Source: DASTOB01 sp035720425 (lineage in GTDB: Bacteria; Chloroflexota; Limnocylindria; Limnocylindrales; CSP1-4). Taken from it: a stretch of DNA of 45,321 nucleotides. Within the stretch, counting starts at the first letter, position 1, and every line of letters starts with the position of its first letter. Under the pieces are notes generated by a model that saw only the letters and a program-made list of their open reading frames with translations, was not told the origin of the DNA and made no database searches. Position numbers and translations under genes: made by a program. The stretch spans positions 1-45,321 of the forward strand of contig DASTOB010000056.1 in assembly GCA_035720425.1 (NCBI GenBank), in the 5' to 3' direction. Of this stretch, positions 8,424 through 17,565 are shown in pieces.

Positions 8424-9401
8424 ATGTCCGGCGCGCCATCGGCGGTTCCGGGCCCGCCCCCGTCGGCCGTTCCGGGCCGGCCCCCGTCCACCGTCGCGGA
8501 ACGCCGGACGGCAGAACTCGCGGTCCTCGCCGTGACCGTCCTGTGGGGCGGCAACTTCATCGTCGTCAAGGCGGCGACCGTGGCGTTCCCGCCGATCGGC
8601 TTCGCGTTCATCCGCTTCGCCATCGCGGCGCTGACCCTGCTCCTCGTCCTGCGCTGGCGCGAGGGAAGCGTCGGCATTCCGCGCCGCGACATCGTCCCCC
8701 TCGCGATCCTCGGCGCGGTCGGCTTCGGGGTGTACCAGATGCTCTGGCCGACGGCGCTCCGGTTCGTGTCGGCCGGCGATTCCGCCCTGCTCATCGCCGC
8801 CACCCCGATCTTCACGGCGCTGCTCGCCGTCGTCGCCGGGTCGGACACGTTGACGGTGACCAAGCTCGCCGGGGTGCTCCTGTCGCTCGCCGGCGTCGCC
8901 GTGGTCATCGCCGGCGGCACCGGGCTGAGCCTCGGCGCCTCGCTCGTCGGCGACCTGCTCACGCTCGCCGCGGCCCTGTGCTGGGCGATCTACACGGCCT
9001 TCGGGGCACCGATCCTGCGTCGCCATTCGCCGCTCCGCACGACGACCTGGGCGATGGTCTTCGGGGCGATCGCGCTCCTGCCGCTCGGGGTCGCCCAGCT
9101 GGCCACGACGTCGCTCGACGGGATCGAGGCCGGCGTGGGCGCGGCGGTGCTCTACTCCGCGTTCCTGTCGGCCGGCGTGTCCAACGTCGTCGTGTTCCAC
9201 GCCGTGCGGCTCCTCGGCCCCACCCGGATCACCGCGTTCCAGTTCCTCGTTCCGGCGGTGGCCGTCGTCCTCGCCGCCATCTTCCTGGCCGAACCGATCC
9301 TGCCGGCCCAGGTGCTCGGCGGCGTCGTCATCGTGGCCGGGATCCTCCTGACCCGGTCCGGCCGCGGATTCCGCCCGCGGCCTGCGCGAGCGCCGGCGTG
9401 A
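8424..9401 (+). CDS. EamA/DMT-superfamily permease
   Basis: Drug/metabolite transporter of 325 residues with ten predicted membrane helices and two tandem EamA repeats. The first begins at AVTVLWGGNFIVVKAAT near residue 36, the second at LLTLAAALCWAIYTAFGAPI near 180. The first ~30 residues are a Pro/Ala-rich cytoplasmic lead with repeated PSAVPG. The chosen ATG has no Shine-Dalgarno and lies directly behind a strong hairpin, so initiation may be further downstream. The stop overlaps the next gene by 4 bp (GTGA). The substrate cannot be deduced. Confidence 0.88.
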   Translation: MSGAPSAVPGPPPSAVPGRPPSTVAERRTAELAVLAVTVLWGGNFIVVKAATVAFPPIGFAFIRFAIAALTLLLVLRWREGSVGIPRRDIVPLAILGAVGFGVYQMLWPTALRFVSAGDSALLIAATPIFTALLAVVAGSDTLTVTKLAGVLLSLAGVAVVIAGGTGLSLGASLVGDLLTLAAALCWAIYTAFGAPILRRHSPLRTTTWAMVFGAIALLPLGVAQLATTSLDGIEAGVGAAVLYSAFLSAGVSNVVVFHAVRLLGPTRITAFQFLVPAVAVVLAAIFLAEPILPAQVLGGVVIVAGILLTRSGRGFRPRPARAPA

Positions 9402-10219
9402 ACCGCGGCGAGCGAGCCGGCCGGATCGCGGTCGCGCCCCCCGTCGCCCCGCCAGGACCCGGCGAGGTGCCGCTGTCGATCCTCGTCGACTACGACGGGA
9501 CGATCGCCCTGACCGACGTGTCGGACACGCTCATGGCCGCCTTCGTCACGGCGGAGTGGGAGGCGAAAGCGGCCGACTACGACGCCGGCCTCACCGGCTC
9601 GCGTCGGCTCATGGAGTGGGAGGTCGATCAGATCGCGGCCGATGCCGACGAGCTGCGCGGGCTCGCCGCGGCGCAGCCCCACGATCCGGGTTTCGCGCCC
9701 CTCGTGCGGCGAGCAAGTGCGAACGGGATCCCGGTCGAGGTCGTCAGCGACGGCTTCGGCTTCTTCATTCCGTCGGCCCTCGCGGCGCTCGGTGTGCCGG
9801 ACGTCCCGGTCGTGACCGCGGACACGACGTTCGATCCACGGACCGGCCGGGCGCGGATCGACTTCCCGAACGGGCATCCGGCGTGCTTCGTGTGCGGCAC
9901 GTGCAAGCGCGCCCGCGTCTTCGCCCACCAGGACGCCGGGCGGGCCGTCGTGTTCATCGGCGACGGGGCGAGCGATCGCTACGCCGCGGGCTACAGCGAC
10001 GTCGTGTTCGCGAAGCATGCCCTCGTCACGCTGTGCGTCGAGAACGGCTGGCCATTCCGCCGCTGGACGGAGTTCGCGGAGATCGAGGCCTGGCTCGCGG
10101 ACACGATCGCGGCCTGGCGAGCCGACCCGACCACGGTGCCCGCGCCGGCCCGGCGCCCGTTCTTCTGCGGTCCGGAGGTGTGGGGCCCGGGTCGCTGGGA
10201 TCCGGCCCCGGCCGGCTGA
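9398..10219 (+). CDS. HAD phosphatase, MtnX/SerB-like
   Basis: Haloacid-dehalogenase phosphatase of 273 residues. Motif I is VDYDGTIALTDVSD near residue 30, motif II VEVVSDGFGFFIP, and motif III/IV FIGDGASDRYAA. The arrangement resembles MtnX (2-hydroxy-3-keto-5-methylthiopentenyl-1-phosphate phosphatase) and phosphoserine phosphatase; the substrate is not settled. A CFVCGTCK pair of cysteines between motifs II and III is worth noting and could bind metal. The GTG start overlaps the permease stop (GTGA), implying translational coupling and perhaps uptake followed by dephosphorylation. The C-terminal ~30 residues are Pro-rich. Confidence 0.82.
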   Translation: MNRGERAGRIAVAPPVAPPGPGEVPLSILVDYDGTIALTDVSDTLMAAFVTAEWEAKAADYDAGLTGSRRLMEWEVDQIAADADELRGLAAAQPHDPGFAPLVRRASANGIPVEVVSDGFGFFIPSALAALGVPDVPVVTADTTFDPRTGRARIDFPNGHPACFVCGTCKRARVFAHQDAGRAVVFIGDGASDRYAAGYSDVVFAKHALVTLCVENGWPFRRWTEFAEIEAWLADTIAAWRADPTTVPAPARRPFFCGPEVWGPGRWDPAPAG

Positions 10220-10280
10220 CCGCACGGGCTTCCCGGCCCGATCGAACCGGCGGTGCCCTCGTGGTGTATACCCGAACGGA

Positions 10281-10299
10281 CACGCCCCGCCGGGGCGTG
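10281..10299. terminator. 8-bp GC hairpin between the phosphatase and the FtsX operon
   Basis: CACGCCCC, loop GCC, GGGGCGTG, followed by CCTGTCT. It is 61 bp after the phosphatase stop, so a terminator is likely. A TATACC hexamer at 10267-10272 would place a transcription start just before it, making a 5' stem-loop of the FtsX message the alternative. Confidence 0.5.
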
Positions 10300-10329
10300 C
10301 CTGTCTGATAGCGCCGGAGGACTCGACCC

Positions 10330-13300
10330 CTGGTTCGCTCGATCGGCCTGTGGCGCGCCGTCCTCCAGCAGGCTAGGGCCGATGCGCCGGTCGTGGTCGC
10401 CGCCTGGCTGCTCCTCGTCTGTGCGATCTCGCTGATCGCCTCGGCCGCGCACTACGGCGACGCGATCGCCCTCGGCGGCCTCCGCCGAGCCGTCCTCGAC
10501 GCACCGCCCGCGGACCGCAGCCCCACCGCCAGCACGCGCCTGCCGCGCGAGGCGATCGACGACGTCGATGCGGTCGTGCGTGAGGAACTGACCCTCGCGC
10601 TGCGCGGCCCCGGGGGCGAGATCGTGCGCGTCACGCGCTCCGGGCCGTTCATCCCGGCGCCGACCGGCCGGCCGGCCGCGCCGGACAGGATGGGCGAGAT
10701 CGTTCGGCTGGCCGCGTTCGAGGGGATCGACCGTCACGCGGCGCTCGTCGACGGTCGCTGGCCGGAGCCGGGCCACGATCCGGTCGAGGTGACGCTGTCG
10801 CAGGGTGGTGCGGCCGCGCTGTCGGTGTCCGCGGGCGACGTCTTCACCGTCGTCGGGGAGCGTGGCAACGATCTGCTCGAGGTGGTCGTGGTCGGTATCT
10901 GGCGCCCGGACCCGCTCGACGCGTTCTGGCACGGCGCGACGCTCGACGTCAGCGGCGTCAGCACGGGAACGCGGTTCGTCGAGTACGGCCCGCTCGTCGC
11001 CGACCCGGCCGATGTCGTCGCCGTTGCCCCGCCCGGCAGCCTGACCGTGGAGTGGCGAGCCCTGCCGACGATCGACGGCTTCCGGGCCGACGAGCTCGAC
11101 GCCGCGATCGCCGACCTCCGGGCCCTGCCGGCCCGGCTGCGAGCCGCCCTGTCGCAGGACCGCCAGGTGCAGGTGACGACGGCATTGCCCGAAATCCTCA
11201 GCGGGATCAGCCGCTCGATCACCGTGAGCCGGACCGGCGTGCTGCTCCTGTCCCTCCAGTTCGCGGTCCTCGCCGCCTACGCCGTCGTGCTCGTCGCCGG
11301 CGTGCTCGTCGAGCGCCGACGGGCCCAGGTCGCCCTGCTCCGCTCGCGCGGGGCGACGAACGGGCACCTCGTCGTGATGGCCGTGGCGGAAGCTGCGCTG
11401 CTGGCCGCCGCGGCGGCCGTCGTCGCGCCGCTCGTGGCGGTGGCGCTCGTGCCGCTGATCGGGGACGTGGGGCCGGTCGCCGGCTCCAACATCGTCGTCG
11501 ACACCGGACTCGGCGGGACGACGCTGGCGGTCACCGCCATCGCCGCGCTCGCGTCGATCGTCGCGCTGAGCGTTCCCACACTCACGTCGATCTCCAGCCT
11601 GTCCGGCGTCCGGGCGGCACTCGCCCGGCAGGGCGGGCGGACGCTGCCCCAGCGGATCGGCCTCGACCTCGCCCTGCTGGCCCTCGCCGGCCTTGCCCTG
11701 TGGCAGCTCCGACTCTACGGCGCCCCGCTCACCGTCAACGCCCGGGGCGTGCTCGGGGTGGATCCCCTCCTCGTGGCCGCGCCGGCGATCGGCCTCGTGG
11801 CCGGGGCCGTCCTCGCCATCCGCCTCGTGCCCCGCCTCGGCGAGATCGCGGAACGCGTGCTCGTCCGGCGACGCGGGGCCGTTGCGCCGCTCGGCGGCCG
11901 GCAGCTTGCGCGGCGTCCGCTGTCCTATTCGCGCTCGGCGTTGCTGCTCATGCTCGCCGTCTCGCTCGGCACGTTCGCGTTCGCCCAGTCGGCGACGTGG
12001 CATCGGTCGCAGATCGACCAGGCGGCCTATCGGGCGGCGACGGACGTGCGCCTCGTCGTCTCCGGGTTCCCGGCGGTCCCGACCTGGGCCCAGGGGACCG
12101 CCTACCGGGCCGTCCCGGGGATCGAGCGCGTGGAGCCTGTGCTCCGACGCCGGATCGACGTTCGACGGGCCGTTCGCGACGGCGACCTGCTCGCGATCGA
12201 TGCCGCGACGGCCGTCGAGATGGTCGACCTGCCAGCGGACGTCGTGGCGGCCGACGGGACCGCGCTCCTCGCCGAGCTGGCGGCGACGCGACCGGAGATC
12301 GGCGGCGTGGCGATCGATGGCCGGCCCGTTCGCATCGCGGTGGCGGTCGACGCGCGCCTCGAGGCGGAGCCGGAGCTGTCGCGGGGCATCGACCTGGACC
12401 CGCAGTTCGCGGGCATCACGCTGTCGGCCGTCGTCGAAGACGGCGACGGCCGGCTCATCCCGCTGGTGGGGCAGGGCGCCGCCCGGCTGGTCGGGGACGG
12501 GCAGCGGCTCGTGGCGTCCGTCCGTGCCGCGAACGACCCGTCGATCGAGCCGGCCTGGCCATTTCGATTGGTCGCCCTGGAGCTCCAGGTGAACCCGCAG
12601 TTCGTGGCCGCGGTCGGGACGATCGACCTCGTGTCGATCGAGGCGAGCGCGGACCCGACCGGCGACACGTGGTCGCCGGTCGACCTCGATCCGGGGGCCG
12701 CCGGGTGGGGCTGGGAGCGGACCGAGCAGGGTGGATCGATCCCGGTCGGGACGCCGGACGGCCGGCCCGGGCGGCTCCTGCTCCATACCGCGCCGGGCGC
12801 GAATGGGCCGATCTTCCCGATCTTCGTCGGTCCGCCGACGATCTTCCGCCTGTCCGCCCCGGATCCGCTCGACGCACTCCCGGCGATCGTCAACCCGGTC
12901 TTCCTCGAGCGCACGGGGCTCGCGGTCGGCGACACGGTCACCGCCCTGTCGCTCGGGCAGGCGCTGACGATCAGGGTCGCCGGCTCCGTCAACCTGTTCC
13001 CGCCGCTCGATCCGGGGGCACCGTTCGTCATCGTCGACCGGCAGTCGTTCGAGCGCGACGCGTTCGAGCGCGACGCGGTCAGCCTGCGCCCGGACGAGTG
13101 GTGGTTCCGGACGGCCGCCGGAACCGAGGCCGGCGTGCTCGAGCGGTTGCGCGGCGAGCCCATCAGCGCGGAGCAGGTGATCGGCCGGGACGAGCTGGCG
13201 CGGGAGCTGGCGAGCGATCCGATCGGCCTCGGCGTGATCGGGGCGCTCGGACTCGGGACGGTCGCCGCGCTCGCGTTTGCCGCGATCGGCTTCCTCGTCG

Positions 13301-13656
13301 GCGTCGCTTCGTCGGCCACCGAGCGGTTCGGCGAGTTCGCCCTGCTCCGCGCACTCGGCCTGTCCGGTCGGGAGCTGTCGACCTGGCTGTCCCTCGAGAA
13401 TGCGTTCCTGCTCGGCGTCGGACTCGTGGCCGGCTCAGCCGTCGGCCTCGTCCTCGCCTGGGTCGTGTTGCCGGTGTCGACCCTGACCGAGACCGGCGCG
13501 CCGACAGTGCCGCCGGCCACCGTCGTCATCCCATGGCCGGACCTCATCCCGATCTGGGGGCTTGCCGTCGTCCTGCTCGTGCTCAGCGTCGTCGTCGTGG
13601 CTCGAACGATCCGGGCGGTCCGGATCAGCAGCGTCCTGCGGGCGCGGGACGGCTGA
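10330..13656 (+). CDS. FtsX-like ABC3 permease 1
   Basis: Large membrane component of a MacB/LolCDE-type transporter (1108 residues). One N-terminal helix (VVVAAWLLLVCAISLIASA) is followed by a ~230-residue extracytoplasmic domain and a first FtsX block of helices near residues 310-510. A second extracytoplasmic domain (about 560-950) precedes a final three-helix FtsX block starting at GVIGALGLGTVAALAFAAIGF. The frame upstream of the GTG at 10393 reads LVRSIGLWRAVLQQARADAP, a typical FtsX N-terminus, and GGAGGA lies 8 nt before a CTG at 10330. CTG is therefore the preferred start and the 10393 GTG the alternative. It lies 3 bp from a second such permease. Confidence 0.88.
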   Translation: MVRSIGLWRAVLQQARADAPVVVAAWLLLVCAISLIASAAHYGDAIALGGLRRAVLDAPPADRSPTASTRLPREAIDDVDAVVREELTLALRGPGGEIVRVTRSGPFIPAPTGRPAAPDRMGEIVRLAAFEGIDRHAALVDGRWPEPGHDPVEVTLSQGGAAALSVSAGDVFTVVGERGNDLLEVVVVGIWRPDPLDAFWHGATLDVSGVSTGTRFVEYGPLVADPADVVAVAPPGSLTVEWRALPTIDGFRADELDAAIADLRALPARLRAALSQDRQVQVTTALPEILSGISRSITVSRTGVLLLSLQFAVLAAYAVVLVAGVLVERRRAQVALLRSRGATNGHLVVMAVAEAALLAAAAAVVAPLVAVALVPLIGDVGPVAGSNIVVDTGLGGTTLAVTAIAALASIVALSVPTLTSISSLSGVRAALARQGGRTLPQRIGLDLALLALAGLALWQLRLYGAPLTVNARGVLGVDPLLVAAPAIGLVAGAVLAIRLVPRLGEIAERVLVRRRGAVAPLGGRQLARRPLSYSRSALLLMLAVSLGTFAFAQSATWHRSQIDQAAYRAATDVRLVVSGFPAVPTWAQGTAYRAVPGIERVEPVLRRRIDVRRAVRDGDLLAIDAATAVEMVDLPADVVAADGTALLAELAATRPEIGGVAIDGRPVRIAVAVDARLEAEPELSRGIDLDPQFAGITLSAVVEDGDGRLIPLVGQGAARLVGDGQRLVASVRAANDPSIEPAWPFRLVALELQVNPQFVAAVGTIDLVSIEASADPTGDTWSPVDLDPGAAGWGWERTEQGGSIPVGTPDGRPGRLLLHTAPGANGPIFPIFVGPPTIFRLSAPDPLDALPAIVNPVFLERTGLAVGDTVTALSLGQALTIRVAGSVNLFPPLDPGAPFVIVDRQSFERDAFERDAVSLRPDEWWFRTAAGTEAGVLERLRGEPISAEQVIGRDELARELASDPIGLGVIGALGLGTVAALAFAAIGFLVGVASSATERFGEFALLRALGLSGRELSTWLSLENAFLLGVGLVAGSAVGLVLAWVVLPVSTLTETGAPTVPPATVVIPWPDLIPIWGLAVVLLVLSVVVVARTIRAVRISSVLRARDG

Positions 13657-13659
13657 CCG

Positions 13660-16455
13660 ATGGGCTGGCTGCGGATCTCGCTCCACCGGCTGCGCGACGA
13701 CCGGGCCTCGGCCGTGGCGCTCTTCGTGCTTCTCCTCGCAACGTCGTTCGTCGCCGCGAGCGCGCCGCGCGGTCTCGCGGTCATCGCCCGCGACGCGCTT
13801 CGGGCGGAGATCGGTGCGGCGCGGGCGCCCGCGCGGAACGTCGTCCTCATCGAGGAGCGCCGGGTGCCGTACCGGGCCGCCGATCCGCTGGCCGGCGTGG
13901 TCACGCTCGGCGAGCGCCGCGAGGAGCGGATCCCGGAGGCCGTGCGTGCGTTGTTCGCGGCCCGCGGCACCGTCGTCGACACCGCGCGCTGGTCCGTCCT
14001 CTCAGCGACGCTGCCACGCTCGACGATCGCGTTCCGGATCCAGCCCGGGGCCGCGGAGCGCGTCCGCGTCGTCGACGGCACGCTCCCGACGGGATCGACC
14101 CGTACGATCGAGGTGCCCGCGCCGGACCCGGGGCCCGCGCCCGAGCCGCCGCCCGGCGAACCCCCGCCGCCCCCGCCGACGCTCAGCCTGACCGTGCTCG
14201 AGGTTGCCCTGCCGATCGCCTCCGCGACGCTGCTCCGGGTCGCCGTCGGCGACACGATCGAGCTCCAGGTCGACGGAACGGATCGGCTGGCCCGCGGTCA
14301 CGAGGATCGGGTCGCGATCGACATCGTCGGCACGTACGAGGTGCTCGACCCGAACGACGACTTCTGGCTCGAGGACCGGGTCCTCGCCGAGCCGTCCGTC
14401 CGCGAGATCTCGTCGGAGAACGCGTACTTCGACGCGACCGCCCTGCTCGCGCCGGAGGCCTATCCGGCGCTCATGGAGGTCACCGAGGCGAGCCAGCTCC
14501 CGCTGACCTACGCGTGGCGCTTTTACCTCGACGCGGGGCGCCTCGACGCGGACACGGCCGACTTCCTGCTCGCCGAGCTGCGCCGGCTCGAGAGCCAGTT
14601 CCCCACCTCGGCATCCGCCGGCGCGGTTCCCGAGACGGTCCTCCGGACCGACCTCGTCCGGCTGCTCGACACGCAGCGCACCCGGTGGCGATCCGCGGAG
14701 GCGGTCCTCACCGTCGTCGCCGTGGGCCCGGCGGCGATCGCCGGGGCGGCCGTCGCCCTCGTGGCGGTGCTCGCCGCCGGTCGCCGGCGGGCGTCGCTCG
14801 CGGTGTGGCGGAGCCGGGGCGCCTCGCTCGGCCAGGTCGGCGTGTCGACGGTGTTCGAGGCCGTGCTCCTGTTCGTGCCCGCGATCCTGCTCGCCGGTGG
14901 CGCCGCGCTCCTCGCCGTGCCCGGCGACGGCGAGGTCGCCGCCTTCGCCGTCGCCGGATCGGTCGCCGCGATCGGGACGGCGCTCCTGCTGGTGGCCGTA
15001 CTGCGCGCGACCGGGAGCGCGGCGGCCGGCCGGCGCGAGGGCATACCGGGTCGCGGGATCGCGCCCCGCCGCCTCGTCTTCGAGGCGCTCATCGTGGCGC
15101 TCGCCATGATCGGGGCGTTCCTCCTGCGCGAGCGCGGCGTGCGGAGCGGCGGCACCGACGGAACGCTCGCCGCGGCGGACCCGTTCATCGCCGCCGTGCC
15201 CCTGCTCGCCGGCCTCGCCGCCGGCCTCCTCGCCATCCGCCTCGTGCCGCTGCCGCTCACGGCACTGGCCGGCCTCGCCGCGATCCGGCGCGACCTCGTC
15301 CCGGTCCTCGCCCTCCGTCGCGCATCGCGGGCGGGTGCCCCGGCCGTCCTCCTTGTCCTGCTCGCGACGACCGCGGTCGGCGGCTTCGCCTCCGCCGCCC
15401 TCGTGCACCTCGACCGGAGCGCCGATGCCGTGGCCTGGCAGGAGGTCGGCGCGGACTTCCGGCTCAGCGAGGGCGGGCGGGCGCTCCGGGCGGTCGATCC
15501 GACCGGCTGGCCGGTGGCGGGTGCGGCCGCCGCCTTCGAGGCCGCCGTCCCGATCCGCGCCGGCGGTGCACTCCTCCGGGCTGACCTGCTCGCCCTCGAC
15601 GCGACCGCGTATGCCGCCGTCGTGCGCGGGACGGCCAACGACGGCGCCCTGCCGCCGGCGTTGTTCGGGACGGCCGACGGGCCGATTCCGGCGATCGTCG
15701 GGTCGCGCCTCGCCGAGGGGCCGTCCGGCATCGAAGCCGGCGCTGTGATCGAGCTGTCCGCCGACGGGTCGCGCATGCAGGTTCGCGCAATCGAGTTCCG
15801 AGACGCGTTCCCGGCGGCCCCGCTCGGCGGCCGTTTCGTCATCGTCGCCCTCGAGCACCTCCAGCGTCCGCGCCCCGATGACCCGTACCCGACGACCTCG
15901 TTGTTCCTCCGGGCGGATCCGGCTGCCGACGCCGACGCCCTGGCGTCCGCCGTGGCAGCAACCGCGCCGCGCGCTGTGCTGGAATCGCGTCTGGCCCGGG
16001 CCGCCGAGCTGCGCGAAGGCCCGATCGCCGTGGCCGTCGCGTCCGGGATCGCGATCGCGGCAATCGTCGCGGGCGTCTACGCGGCCATCGCGGTCGTCGT
16101 GGCGTTTGCGCTCGCGGCCGCCGCGCGATCCCGCGAGGTGGCCCACCTGCGGACGCTCGGCCTGCCCCGTGGCGGGTCGCTCGGGCTGCTCGCGATCGAG
16201 CACGGCCCGATCCTCGGCCTCGCGATCGCGGCCGGGGCGATGCTCGGGTACGGCCTGTTCGCGCTGCTCCGTCCGGGTCTCGGATTCGAGGGCATCGTGG
16301 GCTCCGCGCTCGAGGTGGCGGTGGCCGTCGACGCCGTCCATGTCGGCCTGCTCGTCGCCGCCGCGGGCGTCCTCGGCGTGACCGGAATCGTGCTCGGCGT
16401 GCTCGTCGGACGGCGGGTCGTGCCGGCGGCCGCGATTCGGCGGGGGATCGAGTGA
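13660..16455 (+). CDS. FtsX-like ABC3 permease 2
   Basis: Second permease of the operon, 931 residues. An N-terminal helix (SAVALFVLLLATSFVAASA) is followed by an extracytoplasmic domain with a Pro-rich insert (about residues 150-175, rich in PPP). A first FtsX-type helix bundle spans about 345-580, then a second extracytoplasmic domain, and C-terminal helices run from GIAIAAIVAGVYAAIAVVVA onward. The AHLRTLGLPRGGSLGLLAIEHG stretch, at the coupling-helix position, resembles the ATPase contact of LolC/LolE. The ATG follows the previous stop by 3 bp. Two ATPase genes follow, consistent with a heteromeric machine for lipoproteins, lipids or peptides; the cargo is unknown. Confidence 0.87.
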   Translation: MGWLRISLHRLRDDRASAVALFVLLLATSFVAASAPRGLAVIARDALRAEIGAARAPARNVVLIEERRVPYRAADPLAGVVTLGERREERIPEAVRALFAARGTVVDTARWSVLSATLPRSTIAFRIQPGAAERVRVVDGTLPTGSTRTIEVPAPDPGPAPEPPPGEPPPPPPTLSLTVLEVALPIASATLLRVAVGDTIELQVDGTDRLARGHEDRVAIDIVGTYEVLDPNDDFWLEDRVLAEPSVREISSENAYFDATALLAPEAYPALMEVTEASQLPLTYAWRFYLDAGRLDADTADFLLAELRRLESQFPTSASAGAVPETVLRTDLVRLLDTQRTRWRSAEAVLTVVAVGPAAIAGAAVALVAVLAAGRRRASLAVWRSRGASLGQVGVSTVFEAVLLFVPAILLAGGAALLAVPGDGEVAAFAVAGSVAAIGTALLLVAVLRATGSAAAGRREGIPGRGIAPRRLVFEALIVALAMIGAFLLRERGVRSGGTDGTLAAADPFIAAVPLLAGLAAGLLAIRLVPLPLTALAGLAAIRRDLVPVLALRRASRAGAPAVLLVLLATTAVGGFASAALVHLDRSADAVAWQEVGADFRLSEGGRALRAVDPTGWPVAGAAAAFEAAVPIRAGGALLRADLLALDATAYAAVVRGTANDGALPPALFGTADGPIPAIVGSRLAEGPSGIEAGAVIELSADGSRMQVRAIEFRDAFPAAPLGGRFVIVALEHLQRPRPDDPYPTTSLFLRADPAADADALASAVAATAPRAVLESRLARAAELREGPIAVAVASGIAIAAIVAGVYAAIAVVVAFALAAAARSREVAHLRTLGLPRGGSLGLLAIEHGPILGLAIAAGAMLGYGLFALLRPGLGFEGIVGSALEVAVAVDAVHVGLLVAAAGVLGVTGIVLGVLVGRRVVPAAAIRRGIE

Positions 16456-16470
16456 GACGATGGTGATCGG

Positions 16471-17565
16471 ATGCCAGGCCTGAGCCACGATTCGCGCGAA
16501 CCCCACCGGTCGGCCGAAGATGACGGACCGGTGATCGAGGACCTGCCCGCCCATCGGGCGCTCGGCCGCACGGCGGATGCCGTGCCCGCCACGAGCGTGC
16601 CGCGGCCGGCGGCTTCGCCGGATCGGATGTCGGCGGCGGCATCCACCGGTCCGGCGGTGCGCCGCCCGGTGTTCGGCGAGGGCGCGACGATCGTGTGCGA
16701 CAACCTCGTCCGGATCTACAAGGTCGCGAACCTCGAGGTGGTCGCCCTCCAGGGGCTCGATCTCGTCGTCGAGGCCGGCGAGTTCATCGCCATTGTCGGC
16801 GCGTCCGGCAGCGGCAAGTCCACGCTCATGGGGATCCTCGGCGGGCTCGACGTGCCGTCGGCCGGCCGGGCGATCGTGGACGGCCACGACCTCACCCGGA
16901 TGGGACGCCGCGAGCGGACGCGGTACCGGCGCCGCGTCGTGGGGTTCGTCTGGCAGCAGACGTCACGCAACCTGCTCCCGTACCTGTCCGCGGTCGAGAA
17001 CGTCGAGCTGCCGATGACCCTCGACGGCCGGCGCGGCAGTCGGGCGCGGGCGCTCGAGCTGCTCGACCTCGTCGGCCTCGGCGATCGCGCGTCCCATCGG
17101 CCGGAGCGGCTGTCCGGCGGCGAACAGCAGCGCGTCGCGATCGCCGTCGCGCTCGCCAACCGCCCGACCGTCCTGCTCGCCGACGAGCCGACCGGCGAGC
17201 TCGACAGCGCGACGTCGGCCGAGGTGTTCGGCCTTCTCCGGCGGGTCAACGAGGAGCTCGGCACGACCATCGTCGTCGTCACCCACGACCCGCTCGTGTC
17301 GGAGCGGGTCAAGCGGACGGTCGCGATCCGCGACGGGCGGACGAGCTCGGAGACGTTCCGCCGGACCGAGCTGGCCGACGACGGAAACCACCGGGTCATC
17401 GCCGAGGAATTCGCGGTGCTCGACCGGGCCGGGCGGCTGCAGCTGCCGAGGTCCCACGTCGACGCGCTCGAGCTGCGCAATCGGGTCCGGCTCCGGCTCG
17501 AGGAGGACCACGTCGGGGTGTGGCCGGACCGCGACGCCGACGGCGATCGGGGAGGGGACCGATGA
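16471..17565 (+). CDS. MacB/LolD-type ATPase with terminal extensions
   Basis: ABC ATPase of 364 residues serving the FtsX permeases. Walker A is GASGSGKST near residue 111, the Q-loop is in FVWQQTSRNLLP, the signature is LSGGEQQRVAIAVALA, Walker B is VLLADEPTGELD, and the switch His is in VVTHDPLV. Unlike ordinary LolD proteins (about 225-240 residues), it has a ~70-residue disordered N-terminus and a ~50-residue C-terminal extension ending DADGDRGGDR. The second ATPase overlaps its stop by 4 bp (ATGA). The start could be further in, since the first 70 codons carry no recognisable domain. Confidence 0.9.
   Translation: MPGLSHDSREPHRSAEDDGPVIEDLPAHRALGRTADAVPATSVPRPAASPDRMSAAASTGPAVRRPVFGEGATIVCDNLVRIYKVANLEVVALQGLDLVVEAGEFIAIVGASGSGKSTLMGILGGLDVPSAGRAIVDGHDLTRMGRRERTRYRRRVVGFVWQQTSRNLLPYLSAVENVELPMTLDGRRGSRARALELLDLVGLGDRASHRPERLSGGEQQRVAIAVALANRPTVLLADEPTGELDSATSAEVFGLLRRVNEELGTTIVVVTHDPLVSERVKRTVAIRDGRTSSETFRRTELADDGNHRVIAEEFAVLDRAGRLQLPRSHVDALELRNRVRLRLEEDHVGVWPDRDADGDRGGDR

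Noticed and set aside
9991..16887. Very long open frames opposite or shifted against the FtsX genes (for example 11052-15584 plus, 9991-12786 minus, 14002-16887 minus)
   Set aside because: They are Arg/Pro/Gly/Ala-rich with no domains and lie over genes with clear motifs; this is the usual result of few stop codons in GC-rich DNA.
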